This document shows positions 1 to 7,004 of a stretch of 11,636 nt of DNA, piece after piece (position 1 is the stretch's first letter; each line of letters opens with the position of its first letter). The DNA comes from Flavobacteriales bacterium (lineage in GTDB: Bacteria; Bacteroidota; Bacteroidia; Flavobacteriales; BACL11), in NCBI GenBank assembly GCA_018675825.1, contig JABGXK010000177.1, positions 1 through 11,636 of the forward strand, given 5' to 3'. The notes under the pieces are model-generated. The model searched no databases. It was given only the letters and a program-made list of their open reading frames with translations, and had not been told where the DNA came from. The translations under genes were made by a program, and so were the position numbers.

Positions 1-433
1 ACATGACAAATTTACAAAGGAAGCTAATATAACAATCAATTTCTTTAATGGCGATAAAAAAACATTTACAATAGAAACTCAAGGAATTAATGATATTCTT
101 AAAAACGCAGATTTTATAACATTACATATTCCTAAAATTAGTAACAAAGCTGTTATTGGAGCAAAAGAAATTGGGATGATGAAAACAGGATCTGGAATTA
201 TTAATACTTCTAGAGGCGGAATAATTGATGAGACTGCTTTAATGTTTGCTTTAGACAAACAAAAACTTTCATATGCAGGTCTTGATGTATATGAAAATGA
301 GCCCACACCGAGCATACACTTAGTCATGCATGGCGGCATCTCATTAACTCCTCATATAGGTGCAGCAACTTTAGAAGCTCAAGATAGAATTGGAATTGAA
401 TTAGCTGAAAAAATAATAACTTATTTTAAATAA
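1..433 (+). CDS. serA: D-3-phosphoglycerate dehydrogenase, 3' part (serA-like)
   Basis: This is the C-terminal 143 codons of a D-isomer-specific 2-hydroxyacid dehydrogenase; the open frame starts at base 2 and the 5' end lies outside the window. The family oxidises 3-phosphoglycerate to 3-phosphohydroxypyruvate with NAD in the cytoplasm, the first step of serine synthesis. The three catalytic residues of the family are visible: Arg in NTSRGG (codon 212-214), Glu in DVYENEP (codon 299-301) and His in TPHIGAAT (codon 353-355). The protein ends soon after the catalytic His, with no ACT domain, so it is the short form that lacks the classical serine-feedback domain. It is followed after 1 nt by the DUF1015 gene, a pairing typical of serine operons in Bacteroidota. 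Another 2-hydroxyacid dehydrogenase is possible, but the DUF1015 neighbour favours SerA. Confidence 0.85.
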   Translation, partial: HDKFTKEANITINFFNGDKKTFTIETQGINDILKNADFITLHIPKISNKAVIGAKEIGMMKTGSGIINTSRGGIIDETALMFALDKQKLSYAGLDVYENEPTPSIHLVMHGGISLTPHIGAATLEAQDRIGIELAEKIITYFK

Positions 434-434
434 T

Positions 435-1682
435 ATGTCAATATTTATTCCTTTTAAAGCATATCTACCTAATGAAAAATACACGAAAGAGATTGTATCT
501 CGTCCCTATGATGTATTAAATGCTAAAGAAGCTAAAGATGAAAGTAAAGGAAAAGCTAACAGTTTTTATCATGTTATAAAGCCTGAAATAGATTTTCCAG
601 ATAATATAGATTATTATAGTGCAAAAATCTATCAAAAGGGCAAAGATAATTTTGATAAGCTAGTGGAAAATGGAATGATGAAACAAGATAAATCTAATAA
701 CTATTATGTTTATCAACTAATAATGAATGGACATAAACAAACAGGTATAGTAGGTTGTTGTGCAATAGATGATTATTTTAATAATACAATTAAGAAACAT
801 GAATTAACAAGAAAAGATAAAGAAGAAGATAGAAAAAATCATATTAGATATAGTAAGTTAAATTATGAACCTGTTTTTTTTGCATATCCTAAAGTAAATG
901 ATATTGACTCTATTGTAGATAAAATAAAGAACAAAGAATCAACATATAATTTTATAACTGAAGATAATATCCAACACACTCTATGGACAATTAATGATAA
1001 TAAAATTAAAATACTAATTCAAAAATTATTTAGTGATAAGGTTCCTAATATCTATGTTGCTGATGGTCACCATCGAACTGCAGCTGGTGCTTTAGTTGGT
1101 AAAGAATTGAGAGATAAAGCAGGTGGAAATGCTACTGATGGAAAACATTATAATTATTTTATGGCAGTATTATTTCCTGATAATCAATTAAATATCATTG
1201 ATTATAACAGAGTAGTACGTGATTTGAATGGATTAGAACCTTCTTCATTAATAGAAAGATTATCTCAAAAATTTAATATAACCAGAATAGAAAAAAGTTA
1301 TAAACCTAAAGAACTACATCATATAGGAATGTATCTTGATAAGAAATGGTATAAATTAGTAATTAAAGACGGATTATTTGATGCGCAAGACCCTGTTGAT
1401 GTGTTAGATGTTACTATATTATCAAAACAAATACTAGAGCCAATATTAGATATTAAGGATCTTAGATCAAATACAAGAATAGATTTTGTTGGTGGAATCA
1501 GAGGTGTTAATGAGCTTGAAAAACGTGTTGACTCAGGGGAAATGAAAATAGCATTCACATTGTATCCTGTAAGTATGCAACAAATTATGAATATTTCTAA
1601 TAATAATATGATTATGCCTCCTAAAGTAACATGGTTTGAGCCAAAATTAAGAAGTGGATTAACTGTTTATAGTTTAGTATAA
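435..1682 (+). CDS. DUF1015 family protein, serine-operon associated
   Basis: A 415-residue cytoplasmic protein of the DUF1015 family, recognised by its hallmark ADGHHRTAA motif at residues 209-217, by the N-terminal SRPYDVLN segment, and by a length normal for the family. There is no signal peptide and no membrane segment. Its biochemical activity is not established to my knowledge. The DGHHRxxA motif resembles the nucleotide/phosphate-binding DGxHRxxA motif of the ParB/sulfiredoxin/SerK fold, which includes free-serine kinases. That resemblance, plus its place directly after serA, hints at a role in phosphoserine or serine metabolism, but this is inference. The ATG lies 1 nt after the serA stop, and its own stop overlaps the next start by one base (TAATG), so translational coupling is likely. 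No Shine-Dalgarno sequence is seen. Confidence 0.9.
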   Translation: MSIFIPFKAYLPNEKYTKEIVSRPYDVLNAKEAKDESKGKANSFYHVIKPEIDFPDNIDYYSAKIYQKGKDNFDKLVENGMMKQDKSNNYYVYQLIMNGHKQTGIVGCCAIDDYFNNTIKKHELTRKDKEEDRKNHIRYSKLNYEPVFFAYPKVNDIDSIVDKIKNKESTYNFITEDNIQHTLWTINDNKIKILIQKLFSDKVPNIYVADGHHRTAAGALVGKELRDKAGGNATDGKHYNYFMAVLFPDNQLNIIDYNRVVRDLNGLEPSSLIERLSQKFNITRIEKSYKPKELHHIGMYLDKKWYKLVIKDGLFDAQDPVDVLDVTILSKQILEPILDIKDLRSNTRIDFVGGIRGVNELEKRVDSGEMKIAFTLYPVSMQQIMNISNNNMIMPPKVTWFEPKLRSGLTVYSLV

Positions 1683-2323
1683 TGCTTATTACTAATAGGT
1701 TAAAAGAAATTAATAAAAAAATATCTAGCAATCTATCATTAGTAGCAGTATCTAAAACTAGAAATAATAAAGAAATATTAGAGTCTTACAAAAGTGGACA
1801 ACTAATGTTTGGAGAGAATAAGGTTCAGGAACTTACGAAAAAATATGAAGAACTTCCAAAAAATATTCAATGGCATATGATAGGTCATCTTCAAACAAAT
1901 AAAGTTAAATATATAGCAAAATTTATTTCTCTAATACACACAGTAGATTCAATTAAATTAATGAAAGAAATTAATAAAAGAGCTTTTAATGAAAATAGAA
2001 ACATTGATTGTTTGATACAAATACACATAGCTAAAGAAAAAAATAAATTTGGGTTTAAAATACATGAAATTAATGATGTACTAGATCTTGCAAGAGATTT
2101 TAAAAATATAAATATAAAAGGCTTAATGGGTATGGGAACATACACAGATGATCTAGATATAATTAATAACGAATTTAAGACCTTAAATTGTGAGTTTCTA
2201 AAGAGAAAAAATTTTGAGTTTGATACTTTATCTATGGGAATGAGTAATGATTATAAAATTGCTATTAAAAATGGCAGTACAATGATAAGATTAGGAAGTA
2301 GTATCTTTGGAAAAAGAAAATAA
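1682..2323 (+). CDS. YggS/PLPBP family pyridoxal-phosphate homeostasis protein
   Basis: A 213-residue fold-type III PLP-binding protein of the YggS/PROSC (PLPBP) family. These small cytoplasmic proteins bind PLP without a known catalytic reaction and buffer free PLP and amino/keto-acid pools. Family signatures in order: VAVSKT with the PLP-binding Lys at residue 25, FGENKVQEL, WHMIGHLQTNKVKYI, HTVDS, and near the C terminus LSMGMSNDYKIAIKNGSTMIR followed by LGSSIFG, which forms the phosphate-binding end of the barrel. It is slightly shorter than the usual 220-235 residues. The start overlaps the DUF1015 stop by one base and its own stop abuts the ridA start (TAAATG). The company of SerA and RidA suits a PLP/amino-acid housekeeping role. 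Confidence 0.93.
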   Translation: MLITNRLKEINKKISSNLSLVAVSKTRNNKEILESYKSGQLMFGENKVQELTKKYEELPKNIQWHMIGHLQTNKVKYIAKFISLIHTVDSIKLMKEINKRAFNENRNIDCLIQIHIAKEKNKFGFKIHEINDVLDLARDFKNINIKGLMGMGTYTDDLDIINNEFKTLNCEFLKRKNFEFDTLSMGMSNDYKIAIKNGSTMIRLGSSIFGKRK

Positions 2324-2698
2324 ATGAAAAAAATAATTTATACTAATAAAGCTCCTGCTGCTATAGGACCATATAGCCAAGCAATACTTAGCCATAATAC
2401 ATTATATTGTTCTGGTCAAATAGCACTTGATATTAATGGTAAATTAATTAAAACTAATATTAAAGAAGAAACAAATCAGATAATTAATAACATTCAGGCA
2501 ATTCTAAAAGAGGTAAAAATGGATATGTCAAATATTGTTAAAACAACTATATTTCTTAAAAACATGAATGATTTTTCAACAATAAATTCTATTTATGCAC
2601 AACAATTTAAAGACTATCCACCCGCCAGAGAAACTGTTGAGGTATCTGCTCTTCCAAAAAATGCAAATATAGAAATATCAGTTATTGCTGTTAAGTAA
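2324..2698 (+). CDS. ridA: RidA family 2-iminobutanoate/2-iminopropanoate deaminase
   Basis: A 124-residue RidA (YjgF/YER057c/UK114) protein of full family length. RidA trimers hydrolyse reactive enamine/imine intermediates, such as 2-aminoacrylate released by PLP-dependent serine and threonine dehydratases, to ketoacids and ammonia, protecting PLP enzymes from damage. Diagnostic sequence: APAAIGPYSQAI with Tyr17, YCSGQI with Ser30, and PPARETVEVSALPKNANIEI with the carboxylate-binding Arg102 (equivalent to Arg105 of characterised RidAs) and Glu117. The arginine makes true deaminase activity likely, as opposed to the inactive Rid subfamilies. It starts immediately after the yggS stop and its TAA overlaps the ATG of the following GTPase gene by one base. 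Both RidA and YggS are linked to PLP metabolism, so the placement is coherent. Confidence 0.95.
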   Translation: MKKIIYTNKAPAAIGPYSQAILSHNTLYCSGQIALDINGKLIKTNIKEETNQIINNIQAILKEVKMDMSNIVKTTIFLKNMNDFSTINSIYAQQFKDYPPARETVEVSALPKNANIEISVIAVK

Positions 2699-3642
2699 TG
2701 GATTTGTACTCTGAGATAATTAAGGGAAATATTAATGCTCTAAGTAAAGCAATAACTTTAGTTGAAAGTACTCTTGAAACTGATCAAGAAAAGAGTCAAG
2801 AACTAATTTCAAAATGTATAAACAAGGAATATAATTCAGTTCGTATAGGGGTAACTGGAATTCCTGGAGTAGGGAAAAGCTCATTTATTGAAAAATTTGG
2901 AGAGAAATTTATAAAAGAAAATAAAAAAGTTGCTGTATTAGCAATAGACCCTTCTAGTGAAAAAACAAGAGGAAGCATACTAGGAGACAAGAGTAGAATG
3001 CAATCATTATCGAATAATCATAATGTATTTATTAGACCAAGTTCTAACTCTGGAACTCTTGGCGGTGTATCAAACAAAACAAAAGATAGTATAATACTTT
3101 GTGAAACTGCAGGTTTTGAGATAATAATAATAGAAACAGTTGGGGTTGGACAATCAGAAACATTAGTAAGTAAATTGGTAGATATTATGCTATTACTTTC
3201 TATTACTGGGGCCGGAGATAGGTTACAAGGCATTAAAAGAGGAATCATTGAACTTTCACATTTGATTATTATTACGAAAGATGATGGGGAAAATAGAAAT
3301 AGAGTTAAAGAAACCATACTTGACTTTAAAAGCACATTAGCTCTAAATACTAATATAGATAATCAATGGATACAAAAGGCATTAAGTTGCTCAGCACAAG
3401 AGAATACTGGTATTTTAGAAATACATAAAAATATAGATAAATATATTAGACAATCAAAATCAACAAATTTCTTTAATATAAAAAGAGAAGAGCAAAATAT
3501 TTTCTGGATTCATAAAATTCTTAGGGAAGAGATAGGTAATAGGAAATTTAATAACTTAAGAGAAAATAATTTAATTGTAAAAATTGAAAATAAAATTATA
3601 AAAAATAATATAAACATTTATAAGATTATTAGAGATATCTAG
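2698..3642 (+). CDS. meaB: MeaB/ArgK-type G3E GTPase, methylmalonyl-CoA mutase chaperone
   Basis: A 314-residue P-loop GTPase of the MeaB/ArgK (MMAA) family. These load and protect the adenosylcobalamin cofactor of methylmalonyl-CoA mutase in the cytoplasm; the old transport-ATPase label ArgK is obsolete. Seen in order: an N-terminal helical part with the family phrase KAITLVEST (residues 17-25), Walker A GIPGVGKS (54-61), AIDPSSEKTRGSILGDKSRM (82-101), RPSSNSGTLGG (113-123), the switch/Walker B segment ETVGVGQSE (146-154), GAGDRLQGIKRG (171-182), and TKDDG (193-197) in place of the canonical guanine-specificity NKxD. The C-terminal dimerisation part (from about 265) is short and Lys/Asn-rich. 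No mutase gene is in the window. It is the last gene of the operon and overlaps the convergent minus-strand gene by 4 bases. Confidence 0.9.
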   Translation: MDLYSEIIKGNINALSKAITLVESTLETDQEKSQELISKCINKEYNSVRIGVTGIPGVGKSSFIEKFGEKFIKENKKVAVLAIDPSSEKTRGSILGDKSRMQSLSNNHNVFIRPSSNSGTLGGVSNKTKDSIILCETAGFEIIIIETVGVGQSETLVSKLVDIMLLLSITGAGDRLQGIKRGIIELSHLIIITKDDGENRNRVKETILDFKSTLALNTNIDNQWIQKALSCSAQENTGILEIHKNIDKYIRQSKSTNFFNIKREEQNIFWIHKILREEIGNRKFNNLRENNLIVKIENKIIKNNINIYKIIRDI

Positions 3643-3974
3643 TAAAAGAGATGCTTCTTTTGATTTTTTCTCCATTTAGCTTTACTTAGATAATCAACAA
3701 AATATATAACTACATCTGCCTGTGATTTATATTCAACATAATAAATTTTCTTATCTGCATTACTTGCATACTCAACAAAGAACCAACTACCATCATTCTT
3801 TCCAACTTGGCTTTGATATTTTACTCTGTAAACTAATAAATCAGCTTGGCTTTCATAATCAGCAACAAAAATATTAATATCAGCTTGACTTGCATATTCA
3901 ACAGGAAAAATTCTTTGAGCATGAGAATTGAAACAAAAGGTTAATAAAAAATAAACAGATAATAATCTTTTCAT
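3639..3974 (-). CDS. Secreted DUF6150 (septoil-knot type) repeat protein
   Basis: A 111-residue protein with an N-terminal Sec signal peptide (KR, then LLSVYFLLTFCF, probable cleavage after SHA near residue 19), so a mature protein of about 92 residues in the periplasm or outside. The mature part is six degenerate repeats of about 13 residues on the pattern (V/I)(Y/F)xVxYxSQAD, beginning near residues 24, 37, 50, 66, 79 and 92, with an insertion (GKNDGSW, 58-64) in the third. It ends in KAKWRKNQKKHLFY. I recognise this pattern and the basic tail as DUF6150, a small beta-repeat family that I recall being described as a 7(1) septoil-knot fold; its molecular function is unknown to me. It is transcribed toward meaB, overlapping its 3' end by 4 bases, and diverges from the aminotransferase gene. 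No clear promoter was found for it. Confidence 0.8.
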   Translation of the reverse strand: MKRLLSVYFLLTFCFNSHAQRIFPVEYASQADINIFVADYESQADLLVYRVKYQSQVGKNDGSWFFVEYASNADKKIYYVEYKSQADVVIYFVDYLSKAKWRKNQKKHLFY

Positions 3975-3996
3975 ATTATTATAAATTTACAATAAT

Positions 3997-4009
3997 TTAT
4001 TCAGAATAA
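3997..4009. repeat. Short inverted repeat in divergent intergenic region
   Basis: TTATTC-A-GAATAA is a perfect 6-bp inverted repeat around a single central base. It sits in the 112-bp region between the divergent DUF6150 and aminotransferase genes, 23 bp upstream of the DUF6150 start and 48 bp upstream of the aminotransferase -7 element. It could be a regulator binding site, but short palindromes arise easily in DNA this AT-rich. Nothing else is visible in this gap apart from the promoter element at 4058. Confidence 0.25.
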
Positions 4010-4057
4010 TAATATTTCTATTAGTTTTTCTAAACATAAAAATCATAACATTATTCT

Positions 4058-4065
4058 TATATTTG
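4058..4065 (+). promoter_or_regulatory. Bacteroidota -7 promoter element (TAnnTTTG)
   Basis: TATATTTG is an exact match to the Bacteroidota sigma-70 -7 consensus TAnnTTTG, followed by C. It ends 21 nt before the ATG of the aminotransferase gene, implying a very short leader of roughly 15 nt. No good -33 TTTG is present at the expected distance; the nearest T-rich stretch (TTTTTC, 4025-4030) is too far away. It probably drives the 4087-7715 operon. Confidence 0.6.
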
Positions 4066-4086
4066 CAACTCTCAAAATAAATAAGA

Positions 4087-5283
4087 ATGCATAAAGTATC
4101 AGATAGATTAAATAGACTTACTGAAAGTGCTACACTTGCGACGGCAAGAATGAGCAGAGAACTAAAATCCTCAGGAAAAGATGTTATAGCATTAAGTTTA
4201 GGTGAACCAGACTTTAATACTCCAGAATTTATTAAAAATGCAGGTATTCAAGCAATTAATAATAACTATACTCATTACACGCCTGTTGCTGGCTTAGATG
4301 AACTTAGAGAAGCTATTTCTTTAAAATTTAAAAGAGATAATAAGCTTGAATTTACAAAAGAACAAATAGTTGTTTCTACTGGAGCAAAACAATCACTTGC
4401 TAATATTTGTTTAAGTTTACTTAACCCTGATGATGAAGTGTTACTTCCTTGTCCTTACTGGGTTTCATATTCTGAAATAATAAAACTTGCTGAGGCAAAA
4501 CCTATTGAAATTCCTTCTTCAGTTGATAACAATTTTAAAGTTACTGCAAAACAGATAGATAAAGCAATTACTTCAAAAACTAAGATGTTTATGTTTAGTT
4601 CACCTTGTAATCCTAGCGGTTCTGTTTATACTAAAAAGGAACTTACAGATATAGCAAAAGTCTTTGACAAGTACCCATCAATTTTTATAGTATCTGATGA
4701 AATTTACGAGCATATTAATTTCACTAAGGAACACTATAGCATTGGAAGAATTGAGAGCATTAAAGATAGAGTAATAACAGTTAATGGAGTATCAAAGGGA
4801 TATGCAATGACTGGATGGAGAGTAGGTTTTATAGGCGGTCCTTTATGGATTGCAAAGGCTTGCAATAAAATCCAAGGGCAAGTAACTTCAGCAACATGTG
4901 CTATAGCTCAAAAAGCAGCTGAAAAAGCAATGAATGCCGATCCAAAAGATGCAACAACTGAAATGAAAGAAACTTTTTTAAAAAGAAGAGATATGTTATT
5001 AAATAAACTTAATAATATTAAAGGAGTTAAGTGTAATATCCCTGACGGGGCTTTTTATATATTTCCAGATATATCATATTATTTTGGTAAATCTGACGGT
5101 ACTACAACAATTAATAATGCAAATGACTTATGTATGTATTTACTAAATAATTGTTATGTTGCATTAGTTTCGGGTTCTGCTTTCGGAAATCCAGAATGTG
5201 TTAGGATTTCTTATGCAGCTTCTGATACAAAATTATTAGAAGCATCAAAAAGAATAAAAAATCAATTAAGTAAACTTAACTAA
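4087..5283 (+). CDS. Pyridoxal-phosphate aminotransferase class I (aspartate aminotransferase type)
   Basis: A 398-residue fold-type I aminotransferase of the Igamma aspartate-aminotransferase group. It is expected to interconvert aspartate plus 2-oxoglutarate with oxaloacetate plus glutamate in the cytoplasm; some members also accept prephenate. Visible features: SLGEPDFNTPEF near the N terminus, YTPVAGLDELREAI, TGAKQSL, CPYWVSY, PCNPSGSVY with Asn175, SDEIYEH with Asp204 and Tyr207 for the PLP ring, NGVSKGYAMTGWR with the Schiff-base Lys237 and phosphate-binding Arg245, PDGAFYIFPD, and ECVRISYA with the substrate-carboxylate Arg373. Full length for the group. The ATG follows an exact TAnnTTTG promoter, and the kinase gene begins 1 nt after its stop. 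Substrate preference cannot be fixed from sequence alone. Confidence 0.92.
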   Translation: MHKVSDRLNRLTESATLATARMSRELKSSGKDVIALSLGEPDFNTPEFIKNAGIQAINNNYTHYTPVAGLDELREAISLKFKRDNKLEFTKEQIVVSTGAKQSLANICLSLLNPDDEVLLPCPYWVSYSEIIKLAEAKPIEIPSSVDNNFKVTAKQIDKAITSKTKMFMFSSPCNPSGSVYTKKELTDIAKVFDKYPSIFIVSDEIYEHINFTKEHYSIGRIESIKDRVITVNGVSKGYAMTGWRVGFIGGPLWIAKACNKIQGQVTSATCAIAQKAAEKAMNADPKDATTEMKETFLKRRDMLLNKLNNIKGVKCNIPDGAFYIFPDISYYFGKSDGTTTINNANDLCMYLLNNCYVALVSGSAFGNPECVRISYAASDTKLLEASKRIKNQLSKLN

Positions 5284-5284
5284 T

Positions 5285-6268
5285 ATGAATCTAACAAAAT
5301 ATTTTCATGACTTTAAATCTAAAAGGATACTTATAGTTGGTGATGCAATAATTGATACATATTTGTGGGGTGAAATTCATAGAATGTCACCAGAAGCTCC
5401 TGTGCCAGTTGTAGATGTTGCTGTAAATCAAAATGATAGTAGATTAGGCGGAGCAGCTAACGTAGCTCTTAATTTAAAAGAACTGGGAGCTGAATCTATT
5501 CTGTGTACTGTAATAGGTAATGATAACAGAGGAATATTATTTGAACAATTAATGCAAGAACAAGGTTTAAGTCTAGAGGGAATGTTAATATCAAATGGAA
5601 GAAAAACAACAACAAAAACTAGAGTAATTGCTGATAATAAACATCAACTTAGAATAGACGAAGAAGACACCTACCCAATAAAAGTTGAAAATCAATTCTA
5701 TAATCTAATTCAAAAGCTAACTCATAATATTGATGCAATAATTCTTCAAGACTATAATAAAGGAGTACTGACAGAAAATATTATTAAAAAAATAATCTTA
5801 CTAGCTAATAGCAAAAATATTCCAACAATTGTTGATCCAAAAAAACAAAATTTTCTTGCATATAATAATTGCACATTATTTAAACCAAACCTGAATGAAA
5901 TAATGAATGGACTAAATATTAAAGCTAATATTGAAAACTTTGAAGAAATAGAAAAAGCAACAACAAATTTAAGAGATATTATTTCAGCAAAAGCTATTTT
6001 ATTAACACTTTCAAATAAAGGAATATTCTTAAATACAAATAGTGGAAATAAATTAAAAAAATCAACTACTGAAAATGTTATTGATGTATCAGGAGCTGGG
6101 GATACTGTTGTATCAGTTGCTGCAATGTGTTTAGCATGTAATATTGATTATGAAGAACTTGCTATACTATCAAACATAGCGGGTGGAATTGTATGCGAGA
6201 AAGTTGGAGTAGTTCCAATTTCAAATCATGAGCTATTAGACAGAGCCAAAAAAATTCTTAATGTCTAA
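5285..6268 (+). CDS. PfkB-family kinase, D-glycero-beta-D-manno-heptose-7-phosphate kinase-like (RfaE1/HldA)
   Basis: A 327-residue ribokinase/PfkB-fold sugar kinase that most resembles the kinase half of HldE (RfaE domain I), which phosphorylates D-manno-heptose 7-phosphate at C1 on the route to ADP-heptose for LPS core. Evidence: GDAIIDTYLWGE (residues 19-30), SPEAPVPVV (35-43), the substrate-binding LGGAANVA (54-61), TKTRVIADNKHQLRID (110-125), LQDYNKGVLT (154-163), VDPKK (183-187), FKPNLNE (199-205) and the ATP/anion-hole signature DVSGAGDT (267-274) with catalytic Asp273. There is no C-terminal nucleotidyltransferase domain, so it is a stand-alone kinase rather than the fused enzyme. No other heptose-pathway gene is visible here, so the substrate is inferred. 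Its 3' end overlaps ubiE by 8 bases. Confidence 0.8.
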   Translation: MNLTKYFHDFKSKRILIVGDAIIDTYLWGEIHRMSPEAPVPVVDVAVNQNDSRLGGAANVALNLKELGAESILCTVIGNDNRGILFEQLMQEQGLSLEGMLISNGRKTTTKTRVIADNKHQLRIDEEDTYPIKVENQFYNLIQKLTHNIDAIILQDYNKGVLTENIIKKIILLANSKNIPTIVDPKKQNFLAYNNCTLFKPNLNEIMNGLNIKANIENFEEIEKATTNLRDIISAKAILLTLSNKGIFLNTNSGNKLKKSTTENVIDVSGAGDTVVSVAAMCLACNIDYEELAILSNIAGGIVCEKVGVVPISNHELLDRAKKILNV

Positions 6269-6983
6269 AATAGTTAAACCCTATAAAACAGATAAAGGCA
6301 AGAAGGAGCAAGTTAAACAAATGTTTAATAAAATTGCAAAAAGATATGATCTACTTAATCATACATTATCACTTGGAATGGATTTTGTTTGGCGTAGAAA
6401 AGCAATAAAAAAAATAACTAATAACCCAAAAAAAATATTAGATATAGCAACAGGAACTGCAGATTTTGCTATATCTGCAGCAAAATACACAGATGCAAAC
6501 ATCACAGGAATTGATATTTCTGATAGAATGATAAATATTGGGGAAAAAAAAATCAATAAAAAAAATTTAAAAAATAGAATTAAACTTAGTATAGCAGATT
6601 CAGAAAATTTACCATTTAATAAATCAAGCTTTGATGCAATTACTGCTGGATTTGGAGTTAGAAACTTTGAAAATCTTGAGAAAGGATTAAATGAAATATT
6701 TAGAGTAATAAAAAAAGATGGTTTTGTTGTAATACTTGAACCCTCAACTCCTAAAATATTTCCATTGAAACAAATATTTAGATTCTACTTTAATACTATT
6801 TTGCCAAAAATTGGCACTCTTTTATCAGATGATAGAAGTGCATATACTTATCTTCCAAATTCTGTAAAAAACTTCCCAAATGGAAAAGAGTTTATTAAAA
6901 TATTAGATAATATAGGTTTTAGAAAAACTAGCTATTTTCCATTAACATTTGGAATTGTATCTCTTTATGTAGCAATAAAATAA
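6261..6983 (+). CDS. ubiE: Demethylmenaquinone methyltransferase UbiE/MenG
   Basis: A 240-residue class I SAM-dependent C-methyltransferase of the UbiE/MenG family, catalysing the last step of menaquinone synthesis (demethylmenaquinone to menaquinone), working at the inner face of the membrane. Signatures: KPYKTDKGKKEQVKQMFNKI at the N terminus, YDLLNHTLSLGMDFVWRRKA (29-48), SAM motif I DIATGTAD (61-68), GIDIS (83-87), DSENLPF (113-119) and the family signature TAGFGVRNFENLEKGL (128-143), then ILEPSTP. In Bacteroidota the quinone is menaquinone, so MenG is the likely role rather than ubiquinone synthesis. The ATG lies inside the preceding gene (8-base overlap). The start fits the family because KPYK-type N termini are usual. 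porT follows after 21 nt. Confidence 0.93.
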   Translation: MSKIVKPYKTDKGKKEQVKQMFNKIAKRYDLLNHTLSLGMDFVWRRKAIKKITNNPKKILDIATGTADFAISAAKYTDANITGIDISDRMINIGEKKINKKNLKNRIKLSIADSENLPFNKSSFDAITAGFGVRNFENLEKGLNEIFRVIKKDGFVVILEPSTPKIFPLKQIFRFYFNTILPKIGTLLSDDRSAYTYLPNSVKNFPNGKEFIKILDNIGFRKTSYFPLTFGIVSLYVAIK

Positions 6984-6999
6984 CGTTGTTAACGTTTTT
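6982..6999 (+). terminator. Weak hairpin with T-tract between ubiE and porT
   Basis: AACGTT-GTT-AACGTT can form a 6-bp stem with a 3-nt loop, running straight into a T-stretch (6995-6999). The hairpin begins at the last two bases of the ubiE stop codon. With only two G-C pairs per stem it would be a weak terminator or attenuator at best. Because the two arms are also direct copies of a self-complementary hexamer, it may be chance. Confidence 0.25.
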
Positions 7000-7004
7000 G
7001 ACAA

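Noticed and set aside
79..339. Minus-strand open frame opposite serA
   Set aside because: It is antisense to the conserved catalytic region of the dehydrogenase and shows no family resemblance; a coding shadow.
3018..3335. Minus-strand open frame opposite meaB
   Set aside because: It lies wholly within conserved GTPase motifs of the other strand and has low-complexity Ser/Ile-rich sequence; a shadow.
3660..3910. Possible nucleotide direct-repeat or CRISPR-like array around the periodic TTGGCT/CTTGACTTGC-like words
   Set aside because: The periodicity follows the protein repeats of the DUF6150 gene, with diverged units, and there are no constant repeats separated by unique spacers.
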